A DNA stretch of 64,000 nt from Salipaludibacillus sp. CUR1 (GCF_021028955.1 NZ_JAIWPE010000096.1:1-64000), one strand, 5' to 3'; shown: positions 1-8,812, counted from the stretch's first letter. Numbers and translations are program-made. The notes: generated by a model from the sequence alone, not told the origin.

Positions 1-127
1 TAAAAATATATTCCAGTTTCAATATATATCCATATTTATGCGTGAGAATCTTATCTGGTGTTTGTGAAATTGTAAGTATCCGTTAGTATTTAGAAGAAAA
101 TTAAACTTTATAGAGGGAGGAGAAAAA

Positions 128-529
128 ATGGAACATGGCAAACCAATTGCAATTAAAGGAGTTACCACACTTGCTGTACTGTATGTGGTGCTTGGTCTTG
201 GCTATCAGGTTTCCTTTGGAATAGTTCTGTTAATGACTGTCGTATTGGGCGCTGTCTCTTATATAGCAGGCGATTTGGCCTTACTTCCTAAAACAAACAA
301 TATTATTGCCACCGCATCAGACGCTGTCCTTTCCTTTCTTGTTATATGGCTGATCGGCATGGCGTTTGGCTTGCCTGGAGCTGCACTGGCAGTCCCAGCC
401 CTTATTGCGACAGCAATTCTTGGAGCTTTTGAATTTTACTACCATCTGTATATTGCCAATAAAGAGATTGGAATGAACTCGCCAAGCAACAGCAGCTGGC
501 CAAAAGCGAGCCACCACATAAAAGATTAG
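128..529 (+). CDS. DUF2512 (YndM-like) membrane protein
   Basis: A 133-residue predicted integral membrane protein resembling the YndM/DUF2512 family of Bacillus, whose function is not established. Four hydrophobic stretches (about residues 10-27, 30-50, 62-80 and 83-103) precede a polar tail rich in Ser, Asn, Lys and His. The ATG at 128 follows a strong ribosome binding site (GGGAGGAG, 115-122). It stands alone and ends at a clear terminator, so it is probably a single-gene unit. Family assignment is from overall look; no catalytic motif is visible. Confidence 0.8.
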   Translation: MEHGKPIAIKGVTTLAVLYVVLGLGYQVSFGIVLLMTVVLGAVSYIAGDLALLPKTNNIIATASDAVLSFLVIWLIGMAFGLPGAALAVPALIATAILGAFEFYYHLYIANKEIGMNSPSNSSWPKASHHIKD

Positions 530-533
530 AACA

Positions 534-564
534 CCCCGCAATGGAGAGATCCATTGCTTTTTTT
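534..564 (+). terminator. Rho-independent terminator after the DUF2512 gene
   Basis: GCAATGGA (538-545) pairs with TCCATTGC (550-557) around a GAGA loop, followed by seven T. An outer CCCGCA/TGCGGG pairing could extend the structure to about 570. Confidence 0.9.
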
Positions 565-596
565 GCGGGTTTGAGGAACTGACTATTTCAGGAAGA

Positions 597-623
597 GGCT
601 TTCCATGGGGCTTGTCTTCATCT
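597..623. repeat. Dispersed 27-nt repeat, copy 1
   Basis: Matches 10861-10887 at 24 of 27 positions (core GGGGCTTGTCTTCA). Both copies are intergenic. Function unknown. Confidence 0.6.
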
Positions 624-833
624 GATTCTTCCTTGGCGAAGGTTTGCCAAAATCTTAGGATAAAATATTAAAGGCAATGGAAAATATAAACAAGCAAAAT
701 TGACCTTGTGCTGAGCGGCTGAAAAAAATGGGCAATTACTCCATAAGCAAATAGAAACTGTTAATGCGAAGTTCCTTACATTCTTACTGTTTTCTCGGAT
801 TTCTTCTCAAAAGTCCTTTAATAGAAAAAACAG

Positions 834-862
834 AAACTCTCGAGTAATGAGGGTTTTTGTTT
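834..862. terminator. Terminator, probably for the YheC/D-like gene
   Basis: AAACTCTC (834-841) pairs with GAGGGTTT (849-856, one T-G wobble), with T runs on both strands. On the minus strand it lies about 140 bp past the stop of the gene ending at 1000. Confidence 0.65.
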
Positions 863-999
863 TTTATTTTGTCTTTCATTAGGCAGAGAAATTAATTAAA
901 TCCTATTATTATCAATTTAGCCCCCGGTTAGTTTAAAAACCTGCCATGGATAGCATACGAAAAGATTGTTATTCCTATCAAATGCAAGGTATGAAGGTC

Positions 1000-1740
1000 T
1001 TATCCGTGGTCGTATTCCAGGACCCTTTCATACATTGCTTTATCTTTTAAAAATAAAAATATATTATTGCTTCCCCTGTAGTTCGCTTCTATAATCCATA
1101 CTTTCCCACTGTAATCTATCCCCATATCAATACCGAAACGGCGATGGTGCGGATACTTTTTTTGAAGCACGCTGGCAGTCCTGAGTGCAATGGATTTCAC
1201 TTCTTTCTCGAGGGCTTTTAAATCCTTACTATACAAGGATGATTGTCTAATTGCTTCTTCAAAGGTAAGAACTTTAGCAGCGACATTTGTAGTTACATAA
1301 TGTCTTGCAGCTACTTTTGCCGCAATTGCGGTCACTGACCATGGACTATTAACATTTTTACGCTGAACCATCACTCTAAAATCAAAAGGGCAATTATTAA
1401 TTTTTAGAAGGTTTACTTTTTGCTGTATAATATACCGTTTACCCTTCACTTTCAGATATCGGCAAAAATAATTGTATGCACGTTTAGTACCCAGAATCAT
1501 AACTCTCCTGTTACCTGAATGAAATTCATAAATTCTCTTTCCTCCTCCACCCGCTCTCACATGCACGACTCCTGCTCCCATTTCTCCTACACTTGGCTTT
1601 AGGAATACCTCCCTATAACGATTAAGAAATAGCTGGAAAGTTTTATAAGTCAATAATTGTGTAGGCGGGACGGCTTGGGCAAGCCAAGGATCCTTTTTCA
1701 TCACGTTATATTTAGTCCATTTACCTACTGATACAGCCAT
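1000..1740 (-). CDS. YheC/YheD family ATP-grasp protein
   Basis: A 246-residue protein of the YheC/YheD family, ATP-grasp-like proteins associated with the Bacillus endospore coat; substrate unknown. Visible family features are the N-terminal segment running to LTYKTFQLFL, the glycine-rich nucleotide-binding region near VGEMGAGVVHV (about residues 51-61), FDFRVMVQR (about 119-127) and the C-terminal GIDMGIDYSGKVWIIEANYRG (about 203-223), typical of ATP-grasp metal and nucleotide contacts. The ATG follows AAGGGGGG. It is shorter than the usual 360-450 residue members because it lacks the N-terminal region, so it may be a minimal version. Confidence 0.8.
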   Translation of the reverse strand: MAVSVGKWTKYNVMKKDPWLAQAVPPTQLLTYKTFQLFLNRYREVFLKPSVGEMGAGVVHVRAGGGGKRIYEFHSGNRRVMILGTKRAYNYFCRYLKVKGKRYIIQQKVNLLKINNCPFDFRVMVQRKNVNSPWSVTAIAAKVAARHYVTTNVAAKVLTFEEAIRQSSLYSKDLKALEKEVKSIALRTASVLQKKYPHHRRFGIDMGIDYSGKVWIIEANYRGSNNIFLFLKDKAMYERVLEYDHG

Positions 1741-2378
1741 TGATTCACCCCCCTTATTAGTATTTATAAAGCTTGAAAAACCTTTCCTGTCAGTTTGAGT
1801 ACTGGCAGCTAAAAGATATCTTCACCTTTAAGAGTAACCGGGTTGTACTATTAACATATGACTTTTTATTAAAGGAGGCACGGCATGACCACAAAAGAGA
1901 CAGCAGCTATAATAATTATCCTGTTTTTACATCTGCAGCAACGCACTGCAGAAATCCTTTAATAGTTATATTCTTTAGTATTTTAATCATTAATTTTTTA
2001 GTTTAAAGAGAAGAAGCATGCTTACTTTACTCCACAGAACCCCTTGGCTGCCGCTTTTCTTATTATGCTGCAAGCGGGCTAATTACTTTATAATAAATAT
2101 CTTAATATGGAGCGTGACTAAATGATTTAAAATTAGAATGTGAATTTGGAACATAGTTATTTCAGAACATATTTACAGGATTTTATCATCGAAAATGTTG
2201 CCGTTGGGTGGGTTAAATAGAGCTTTCCCATAAAAATCGCTCCTCTCTATCAGCAAAACCTTTTTGAATAAGGCCGTCTTTGTTGGAACTTTTGAAATCA
2301 TCTGAAGATTACCTTTACAAATTTCCCGCTTATGTCTATTATTATGGACAGATTGCGATGGATCGGAGAGTGAATACA
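1741..2378. other. Long intergenic region before the aminotransferase
   Basis: Apart from the doubtful small frame at 1885-2006 nothing coding is supported. No SAM-box, T-box or other leader could be recognised upstream of the aminotransferase by eye. Confidence 0.5.
1885..2006 (+). pseudogene. Possible frameshifted small membrane peptide
   Basis: A textbook ribosome binding site (AAAGGAGG, 1871-1878) sits 6 bases before ATG 1885, but the ATG frame stops after 25 codons (1962). A neighbouring frame stays open to 2006 and ends in a hydrophobic tail (about LIVIFFSILIINFLV), like many small sporulation membrane peptides. One inserted base just after the ATG would give a peptide of about 40 residues. 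It could equally be chance; treat as tentative. Confidence 0.25.
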
Positions 2379-3557
2379 GTGACTCAATTTGAACAATCAC
2401 AGACTTTAAAACGATTGCCTGAACAATTTTTTGCAAAGCTGGTGAAAAAGACGCAGCAGCTTGAAGCCGAGGGGCATGACGTCATTAACCTCGGTCAGGG
2501 AAATCCCGACCTGCCCACCCCGCCCCATATAGTGGATGCGCTGAAGATGGCCGCTTCCAATGGAAACTATCACAAATACTCTCCATTCAGGGGACAGCCT
2601 TTTCTGAAAAAGGCTGTGTGTGAGTTTTATAAACGCGAATATGATGTGGATCTTGAGGCGGAGTCAGAAGTCGCTGTTTTATTCGGGGCTAAAACGGGGC
2701 TTGTGGAGCTGAGTCAATGTCTCTTAAATCCCGGGGACACAGCGTTGCTGCCGGATCCCGGGTACCCGGATTACATGTCAGGCATTGCCTTAGCTGATGC
2801 CAACCCTGCGTTCATGCCGCTGAAACAGGAAAATAACTTCCTCCCTTCATATAAAGACCTGACTAGCAAAGTTTTGGAGCAAGCTAAACTGATGTTCCTG
2901 AATTACCCAAATAATCCGACAGCAGGTACAGCTACAAAAGATTTTTTTGATGAGACAGTTTCATTGGCTAAAAAACACCACATCTGTGTCTGCCATGATT
3001 TTGCGTACGGCGCACTTGGATTTGACGGTGAAAAGCCAAGAAGTTTTCTCGAGTCAGAAGGGGCTAAAGAGACCGGTATAGAAATTTATACGTTATCGAA
3101 AACGTATAATATGGCAGGCTGGCGTGTTGGGTTTGCGGTCGGTAACGCCTCAGTCATTGAAAGTATTAATTTGATTCAGGATCATATGTACGTCAGCCTG
3201 TTCGGTGCGGTGCAGGAGGCTGCCGCTACGGCGCTTAAGGGACCGCAGGACGAAGTAAGGAAACTCGCCGCTACTTATGAACGGAGGAGAAACACGCTAA
3301 TTTCCGGTCTCAAAAAAGCGGGCTGCCGGGATATCCAGTCCCCTAAAGGGACATTTTTTGCCTGGATGCCCGTCCCGGAAGGATTCACTTCTGAAGAATT
3401 TGCGAACCTTCTCCTCGAAAAAGCTCATGTGGTAACCGCACCAGGCAATGGATTTGGCACCCATGGCGAAGGGTTTTTGCGCATTGGTCTCGTCCGGCCG
3501 GAAGACCGGATTCAGGAAGCATGTGAACGCATTGAAAAGCTTGGCGTGTTCAATTAA
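2379..3557 (+). CDS. mtnE: PLP-dependent aminotransferase, MtnE-like
   Basis: A class I/II aminotransferase of about 392 residues, closest in feel to Bacillus MtnE (YkrV), which transaminates 2-keto-4-methylthiobutyrate to methionine in methionine salvage. Visible: INLGQGNPDLPTPPHI near the N-terminus, LNYPNNPTAG, the conserved HDFAYG, and the PLP-lysine site YTLSKTYNMAGWRVGF, followed by QDHMYVSLFGAVQEAA. The frame is open upstream to 2280, but GTG 2379, preceded by CGGAGAG (2364-2370), fits the family's start; the extra 33 residues look non-native. No other salvage genes are adjacent, so substrate is inferred. A terminator follows. Confidence 0.75.
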   Translation: MTQFEQSQTLKRLPEQFFAKLVKKTQQLEAEGHDVINLGQGNPDLPTPPHIVDALKMAASNGNYHKYSPFRGQPFLKKAVCEFYKREYDVDLEAESEVAVLFGAKTGLVELSQCLLNPGDTALLPDPGYPDYMSGIALADANPAFMPLKQENNFLPSYKDLTSKVLEQAKLMFLNYPNNPTAGTATKDFFDETVSLAKKHHICVCHDFAYGALGFDGEKPRSFLESEGAKETGIEIYTLSKTYNMAGWRVGFAVGNASVIESINLIQDHMYVSLFGAVQEAAATALKGPQDEVRKLAATYERRRNTLISGLKKAGCRDIQSPKGTFFAWMPVPEGFTSEEFANLLLEKAHVVTAPGNGFGTHGEGFLRIGLVRPEDRIQEACERIEKLGVFN

Positions 3558-3582
3558 GGTCAGGTGGTCATTTATAAAAGCC

Positions 3583-3626
3583 AACACCCCCTGGGATTTC
3601 CTCAGGGGGTTGCTTATGCTTTTTTA
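3583..3626 (+). terminator. Terminator after the aminotransferase
   Basis: CCCCCTG (3587-3593) pairs with CAGGGGG (3603-3609), with T-rich sequence ending in six T at 3620-3625. Confidence 0.8.
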
Positions 3627-3953
3627 ATTAAACCATTTTACTTCTAAAGAAAGACACCTTGCCCTTTTTTTCTATTTACCTTTTAAAAAAGATCTCAGTG
3701 CTGACCCTTCTATCCCCTGTCTTTTTCTTCTCCTTTTTTAACTATATGGCCTATCTCCTTTTACCTTTTTCCAAAACTTTGTACTTAAAACTAAAATTAC
3801 AATCCATATCTTTTGTCTTATTTTTCATAATTTTCACATTTTTAGAGGGTTTTTTCCTTAGTGTGACGAAATATTTGCTGTCAAAAGCCTGTGAGGCAGA
3901 CAGAAAGGAGGATCAATTGAAGCAGTCAACTAAAAAAGAAAAGGGGTTATAAG

Positions 3954-5441
3954 ATGAAGAAAACTTTTTTATGCGCTTTAATGGTACTTCTTTTTATGTC
4001 CAGCTTTAACCTGGGTGTTTTAGCAACCAGTGAAGCTGAAGTGACTGAGGACGGCAATCCGCTGTTTATGGTTGTATTTAATTCGCAAAACTTGCCTGAG
4101 AATGTGGAGGAAATCGTGGGGAACGCCGGGGGCGAGATTACATATCAAGTGCCTGAGGTTGGCGTAATTGAAGCCACTTCCGATACACCAGGTGAATTTA
4201 TGAAAGCATTATTAAACCACCGGGCAGTTTTGAGTATTGGTCCGTCTCTTGAGGAACAGCTTGACTTGCCTGATTTTGAACTGGTTGAAAGTGATCTTCA
4301 GGAAGCTGGCGGAGAAGCTCCTGTAGAGAATATCTGGGAAGACGGCTGGCAATGGGATATTGAGCAAGTAACGAATAATGGCGCAAGTCATGATTTGGAC
4401 CGGGAAGGCCGTGAAGATGTCGTCGTCGCGGTTATTGATTCCGGATTTGACTTCAATCACCCTGACCTTGCGGACTTCGTTGATGAAGAAGGCTCTCGTA
4501 CCTTTGTTCCAGGTACAACTGATTCCTGGGATTTTAACAGCCATGGAACTCACGTAGCCGGAACCATTGGTGCAGAAGGACGAATGAAAGGTGTGGCTCC
4601 GGGTGTTACTCTCAGATCGTACAGAGTATTCGGAGCAACTGGCGGCGCGTCTCAAGTGTGGATCACTGACGCTATTATTTCAGCAGCTGATGATGGTGCA
4701 GATGTCATTAACATGAGCCTTGGCGGCACACGCCTCCGCGGCCAGTGGTTCTTCACTGATCCAGATACAGGTGAAAAAATCCGAGGCGGAAATTCCGCAG
4801 CTGATATTGTCGCTTATAACCGGGCGATCCGATATGCGATTAACAAAGGTGTAACCGTTGTTTCTTCTGCCGGTAACTCTGCACAGGATCTCAGTAACCC
4901 GTCCAAAGTGGCAGATTGGCAAAATTCAAGCCGGACTGATGGATGGGAAGCTAAAGGCGCTGTTGTCTTCGTTCCTGCCCAGATTCCTGGAGTGATCACC
5001 GTATCAGCGACAGGCGGCGGATTCGGCACAGAGGACCGTCTTGCTTTTTATTCAAACTACGGTAACGGAGCTATTAACCTTGGTGCACCTGGCGGTGACC
5101 TCGGACCTGAAGATGGTGAATCTGCCAGTAAATATCTTGTGTTAAGTGCGGTTCCGACATATATGAACTTCGATACAGGACGCGGGCCTGAAGCTGAAGC
5201 CTTGTTTGGCCCGGGTTACGGGTGGAAAGGCGGAACATCTATGGCCGCTCCTCAAGTGTCCGGTGCTGCTGCCGCTTATATTGCCCAGCAATATGAAAGA
5301 ACAGGCGTCAAGCCAAACCCAAGGCAGGTACAGACGCATCTTCAGCAGACAGCTGTTGATACAGGCAAAAAAGGCTACGATGAATATTACGGACACGGTA
5401 TTGTTAACTCTTACAATGCACTTACAGGTAAGAAAAGATAA
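3954..5441 (+). CDS. Secreted subtilisin-like (S8) serine protease
   Basis: A 495-residue exported subtilase. An N-terminal signal peptide (MKKTFLCALMVLLF..., likely cut after GVLA) precedes a propeptide of about 100 residues. Catalytic residues are visible: Asp in VVAVIDSGFDFNHPDL (about 162), His in NSHGTHVAGTIG (about 197), oxyanion Asn in SSAGNS and Ser in GGTSMAAPQVSG (about 428). The protein ends shortly after the catalytic domain, so no cell-wall anchor or extra repeat is present. The ATG follows AAAGGGG. It is monocistronic and ends at an elaborate hairpin. Role inferred as extracellular protein degradation. Confidence 0.93.
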   Translation: MKKTFLCALMVLLFMSSFNLGVLATSEAEVTEDGNPLFMVVFNSQNLPENVEEIVGNAGGEITYQVPEVGVIEATSDTPGEFMKALLNHRAVLSIGPSLEEQLDLPDFELVESDLQEAGGEAPVENIWEDGWQWDIEQVTNNGASHDLDREGREDVVVAVIDSGFDFNHPDLADFVDEEGSRTFVPGTTDSWDFNSHGTHVAGTIGAEGRMKGVAPGVTLRSYRVFGATGGASQVWITDAIISAADDGADVINMSLGGTRLRGQWFFTDPDTGEKIRGGNSAADIVAYNRAIRYAINKGVTVVSSAGNSAQDLSNPSKVADWQNSSRTDGWEAKGAVVFVPAQIPGVITVSATGGGFGTEDRLAFYSNYGNGAINLGAPGGDLGPEDGESASKYLVLSAVPTYMNFDTGRGPEAEALFGPGYGWKGGTSMAAPQVSGAAAAYIAQQYERTGVKPNPRQVQTHLQQTAVDTGKKGYDEYYGHGIVNSYNALTGKKR

Positions 5442-5460
5442 TTAAAAGGCACAAAAATTA

Positions 5461-5535
5461 AAGCAGCGCCCACTGGCAAAAATGTACAGCACATTTTTGG
5501 ACATCCAGTTTACCCGGCGCTGCTTTTTATTTTTT
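5461..5535 (+). terminator. Large composite terminator of the protease gene
   Basis: GCAGCGCC (5463-5470) pairs with GGCGCTGC (5516-5523) and a T-rich tail follows. Inside, ACTGG/CCAGT and CAAAAATGT/ACATTTTTG form further stems, giving a stacked hairpin of about 60 nt. Confidence 0.85.
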
Positions 5536-5707
5536 AAAATTCCTGTCTCAAAGGCTATTGTCCTCTATCCTAGTGGACTTACCCATTTTCCCCACGTTCA
5601 CCTAGTAAAAAATGCTGAATTTCCACATCTATCCTGATATATATACCCTAAGTATGTTTGGTTGTCTTACATATACTATTATATCTTTGAATGGGAGGAG
5701 AATTAAC

Positions 5708-5956
5708 ATGGGTACACAGAATTTCATAACGTCGTCGTTCGAACCTGAGAGCGAAGACAATCTGTTTAGGGACCAGAGGCTTTTAGATCTGGAAGCTTCT
5801 CAAGACGAGTTTAATTACCGTGATACTGCCCCTTCACAGGCAAGAGAAAATAACAGGCGGAACCTTTTTCAGCGAATGTCCACCTGGGTTCGACGCTTGT
5901 TTAAGCTGAACCCATCTGTAAAGTCTGCTGCTGAAAGTACACCCACCTACAAGTAA
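5708..5956 (+). CDS. Small hydrophilic protein of unknown function
   Basis: An 82-residue soluble protein with no family I recognise. The N-terminal half is acidic (EPESEDNLFRDQ), the C-terminal half basic and aromatic (RRNLFQRMSTWVRRLFKLN), suggesting an amphipathic helix. ATG 5708 follows GGGAGGAG (5693-5700). A CATATACTA element at 5670-5678 resembles the -10 box of sigma-E/sigma-K promoters, but the -35 match is poor. A good terminator follows. Possibly a sporulation gene, given the neighbour at 6174; this is inference. Confidence 0.65.
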   Translation: MGTQNFITSSFEPESEDNLFRDQRLLDLEASQDEFNYRDTAPSQARENNRRNLFQRMSTWVRRLFKLNPSVKSAAESTPTYK

Positions 5957-6004
5957 ATTTATGAGGTTTTCTCATACCGGTTTTCCTGTATAAGAAGTGA
6001 CCCA

Positions 6005-6038
6005 GGCTTAGAAATCATTCATTCTAAGCCGTTTTTTT
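6005..6038 (+). terminator. Terminator after the 82-residue gene
   Basis: GGCTTAGAA (6005-6013) pairs with TTCTAAGCC (6022-6030) and is followed by seven T. Confidence 0.9.
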
Positions 6039-6115
6039 ATGCAGTTATACCTCTACGCATAAATTTTAGATGACCTTCTTTAAAACAGGCTTCTCTACCA
6101 GACTGTTTGTCCTCT

Positions 6116-6143
6116 ACAATCTATTTCCTCTTTGCATACGATG
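6116..6143 (+). promoter_or_regulatory. Sigma-K-like promoter of the Gln-rich gene
   Basis: AC (6116-6117), 17 bases, then CATACGATG (6135-6143) fits the known sigma-K pattern AC-N17-CATANNNTA at all but the last base. The expected start point leaves a short leader ending in the AAAGGAG ribosome binding site. Confidence 0.45.
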
Positions 6144-6173
6144 TAATATCTAAAGAGAAAGGAGATGACACTT

Positions 6174-6542
6174 ATGAGAACAAGAAGATACTATGTTTGC
6201 AGAAAAGCACGCAAAAAAAATAGAGATAAAAAATTTAAAAAAATAAACAAAAAGCTTAATAATATTCAAGGCCAGCTTCAATACCAAACTCAAATTCAGG
6301 AACAAATCCAGCAGCAGCTTCAGCAGCAGTTCCAGTGGCAGCAACAATTTCAGTTCCAGTTTCAGTCGCAATTCCAGGAACAAAATGTGACGGTTAATAA
6401 AAAGTCGTCCGATAACCTCGTATTAATTTTAATACTAATAATTTTCTTAGGCGGCGGAGGAGGCGACGGTTTTAACAGTGAAAACTCTTTTAAACCTGAA
6501 GATTTATCAAATATGCTTGCTTTAATTAATCAATTCAAATAA
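6174..6542 (+). CDS. Gln-rich, basic N-terminus protein, likely spore-associated
   Basis: A 122-residue protein of three parts: a very basic N-terminus (RTRRYYVCRKARKKNRDKK), a Gln/Phe-rich low-complexity middle (about residues 38-75) and a hydrophobic segment ending in a glycine run (LILIIFLGGGGGDG) before a short tail. I recognise no named family, but such composition is common in spore coat or crust proteins, and a sigma-K-like promoter sits upstream. ATG 6174 is preferred over ATG 6165, which overlaps the AAAGGAG ribosome binding site. Function is not known. Confidence 0.65.
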   Translation: MRTRRYYVCRKARKKNRDKKFKKINKKLNNIQGQLQYQTQIQEQIQQQLQQQFQWQQQFQFQFQSQFQEQNVTVNKKSSDNLVLILILIIFLGGGGGDGFNSENSFKPEDLSNMLALINQFK

Positions 6543-6561
6543 AACACAATTATAGATTTAA

Positions 6562-6600
6562 AATAGAGAAGGAACTGTTAAGCTTTCTTTCTCTATTTTT
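6562..6600 (+). terminator. Terminator after the Gln-rich gene
   Basis: AATAGAGAA (6562-6570) pairs with TTCTCTATT (6589-6597) with a T-rich tail. The structure could also act on the minus strand for the gene ending at 6693. Confidence 0.8.
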
Positions 6601-6692
6601 CTAAACTAAGAGAGTAACCAACCAGTTAACAGCTGGTTTAATAGTCCGCTTCACGCCCATCATCCAGGACATGTACACGGCGCTTTCAATCA

Positions 6693-7040
6693 TTATAAAA
6701 CCAATAAAAATACGAGCGGTGCACTCACATAGACATAAACACCGGCTGTTACGACATATTCCTTAGCGGCAGGCGCGAAATACCACTCTGCGAATGCCTG
6801 GCTTAGAAAAGCCAGTGTAAAGACCGGGAGTGCAAAAGCTGGCAGGTTTTCAGTAACGGGAAGTTCCGTTCCAAACACAAGCACCAGAATAATAAGTATA
6901 AAAAAAGCCATGCTTCCGTAAGAATAATATCTGCCTTTTGTGTCCTTCAGTTTCTTTTCGTTTGCCGGAACGAGCCATCTTGTCAGAAAAAATTGGACAA
7001 GGAGCGCTGACAAGACAACCAGTGAAACAACATTAACCAT
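6693..7040 (-). CDS. Small four-helix membrane protein
   Basis: A 115-residue membrane protein with four hydrophobic segments; it may belong to the poorly known DUF4181-type group of Bacillus, but this is a weak call. The ATG follows AGAAGGAGG. It starts 31 bp after the stop of the lipoprotein gene, on the same strand, so the two probably form an operon. No catalytic residue pattern is visible. Confidence 0.6.
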   Translation of the reverse strand: MVNVVSLVVLSALLVQFFLTRWLVPANEKKLKDTKGRYYSYGSMAFFILIILVLVFGTELPVTENLPAFALPVFTLAFLSQAFAEWYFAPAAKEYVVTAGVYVYVSAPLVFLLVL

Positions 7041-7071
7041 AGCAGCCTCCTTCTTATTCGCTTTTCTTCAT

Positions 7072-7587
7072 TCAGTGTGCTATTTCCCAGCTGAACTCAT
7101 AATTATCTTCAAGATCGCCGTCCGAATCAAATAACAAGTTCTGCACCTTTCCTCTACCAGTCACTATAATCAGCTGAGTATCAACAGATTCTCCTTCTTC
7201 AAGACCTCCTGTATAAACGTCAAATGGAAAGGCTTCTAAATCCATTCTGCTAATATAAAATTCGCCAGGCGTGGACTCTTCATTATGTAAAATACCAAAT
7301 GAATGGTAATAAAAATCCCGGTCTATTTCTACCGGGCTCCCCCCTGTGTTTTCTATATTTAACTCTATTAAAGCCACTTGGCCTGTCGATGTTACCTGCG
7401 GCAGCCCCTCATTTTTATCTATCTGATTTTCTTCAGTGCCTATTTGGATATTTTCAGGGGTGATTTCAAGGTTTTCCGTAGCGGCTGTTTCTCCCCAGGT
7501 CAGCTCCCCTGTGTTTCCTGTAAGCTGACAGCCTGATAGTACCACTGAAAAAGATAATAAACTAACTAATCTTAGTAACTGTTTCAT
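7072..7587 (-). CDS. Lipoprotein with DUF4352-like domain
   Basis: A 171-residue predicted lipoprotein. The signal sequence ends in the lipobox LSGC (Cys at about residue 20), so the mature protein should be lipid-anchored to the outer face of the membrane. The body contains ALIELNIENTGGSPVEI, resembling the beta-sandwich DUF4352 lipoproteins, and is strongly acidic. It is first of a probable two-gene operon with the membrane protein at 6693. Specific role unknown. Confidence 0.7.
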   Translation of the reverse strand: MKQLLRLVSLLSFSVVLSGCQLTGNTGELTWGETAATENLEITPENIQIGTEENQIDKNEGLPQVTSTGQVALIELNIENTGGSPVEIDRDFYYHSFGILHNEESTPGEFYISRMDLEAFPFDVYTGGLEEGESVDTQLIIVTGRGKVQNLLFDSDGDLEDNYEFSWEIAH

Positions 7588-8092
7588 ATATTCCCCGCCT
7601 TTTTAGTCATACTTGCTTTTTCTCATTTTCCGAATGGTCTAGATAGCCTGCCTACCATTCTCTCATATAAGTTTTTACGGGACAGGTCAGTCAAAGTTTC
7701 AGGAAAGTCTTAATATACTTTTTTACAAAAGCTTGGCAAAAGATTACTATTGAATGATCCGCCCCCTTTTCTGTACAGCTGTTGACCTGCTCAATATTTG
7801 ACATGTCTCTTTCTTTTTAAGTGTTTTCAGTCTCAGCCTACAGTCTAACATTATTTTCCACTAAACAAAAAAACGACCTGCTCCTTCCAGATCGTCGTTA
7901 GCCAAAACCGGAAGCTCTTTATTCCGTCTGGCTTACAGATTTTTCATATAATTTTTTAAGACCGCCGCTAACTCCGTAGGCTAACCATTTATTCACACGT
8001 ATTTTTTCATAGTAATTTTCCAAATTGGAAGTCAAATAAAGTTTTAAATACCCTTAATCAGCAGTGAGTTTCAACCCGTAATAGCATTAATT
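7588..8092. other. Intergenic region with one minus-strand terminator
   Basis: Between two minus-strand units. It holds the terminator at 7866-7895 and, at about 7930-8050 on the minus strand, a short frame ending in VNKWLAYGVSGGLKKLYEKS without a convincing start, which I do not call as a gene. Confidence 0.5.
7866..7895 (-). terminator. Minus-strand terminator after the PNPOx locus
   Basis: Read on the minus strand, ACGATCTG and CAGGTCGT pair (one T-G wobble) and run into seven T. Stem arms are 7873-7880 and 7888-7895. Confidence 0.7.
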
Positions 8093-8745
8093 TTAAGGCC
8101 ACAACAAACTTTTTATCCATTTACCGCCTTCTAATTTATACTTTAATCTAATATGTTTCCTGTCTTCCTGTGCTTGCCAAAATTCCACTTCTTTTGCTGC
8201 TGCTCTGTATAACGTCCAGGGCGGAAAGACTAAATCAGGGTGCTCATCTATTCTATTAAGCTGTTTTTCTACAGCCTCGTCAACTTCATGCAAGTCTTCT
8301 AAAATTGAACTTTGTTTGCCTATTAAAGCAATGGCCCGTGGTACCTTTCCTCTGTCTAAAAAGTCTCCAGCACTTAAATTTTTGCCCATATCACATGCTT
8401 TTCCCCGTATTCTCACCTGCCTGCCAACTAATGACCAATAAAAAGTTAAGGCAACATGAGGGTTAATCTCAAGATGTTCACCCTTATTGCTATTGGAACT
8501 TGAGGCGAAGTACCAGCCCTCTTCGTCAATATCCTTTAAGATAAGTACTCGCGCATCCGGAAAGCCGTTAGCATCTATTGTGGAAAGCGTCATGGTATGA
8601 GGTTCATTTACGCCCCGGTTAAGTGCTGAATCAAACCATTCTATGAAAAGGTCATGAGGATCTACCGGTGCTTCTGTAATATTAAACGTTGGAAGAGGCC
8701 CTGCAAGTGTTTTGCTTTCCTTAATTTTTTTCTGACTTCCTTCAT
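8093..8745 (-). pseudogene. PNPOx-family flavoprotein, frameshifted in an A7 tract
   Basis: A pyridoxine/pyridoxamine 5'-phosphate oxidase-type (PdxH/PhzG-like) gene. The open part (from ATG 8593, 166 residues) has the FMN-binding core and the PNPOx C-terminus (VEFWQAQEDRKHIRLKY...W). The natural start is ATG 8745 with an ideal AGGAGG upstream, but that frame ends early. The upstream sequence in the frame of the main body encodes the missing N-terminus (LPTFNITEAPVDPHDLFIEW) back to the run of seven A on the minus strand (8725-8731). An eighth A would join them into 217 residues, the normal family length. A recent mutation, an assembly error or a slippage switch would all explain this. Confidence 0.75.
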
Positions 8746-8812
8746 CTCAAACCTCCTGTTCCATAAAATCCAGTTCTTCTTCAAAGTCCTTATTTTTCTT
8801 TTATTTAACTGA

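Larger units (their letters stand above)
565..999. other. Gene-free stretch with a repeat copy and a terminator
   Basis: No convincing reading frame. It holds one copy of a dispersed repeat (597-623; partner at 10861-10887) and a hairpin terminator at 834-862. The rest is AT-rich with no recognised signal. Confidence 0.6.

Noticed and set aside
2040-2378. Possible SAM or T-box riboswitch before the MtnE-like gene
   Set aside because: Methionine-salvage genes often have a SAM box, but none of its conserved core motifs could be found.
3659-3952. Open frame of 97 codons just before the secreted protease
   Set aside because: Starts with TTG in a T-rich tract without a ribosome binding site, is low-complexity and occupies the protease promoter region.
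7930-8050. Small minus-strand frame ending in GGLKKLYEKS
   Set aside because: No ribosome binding site or convincing start codon and no family match.
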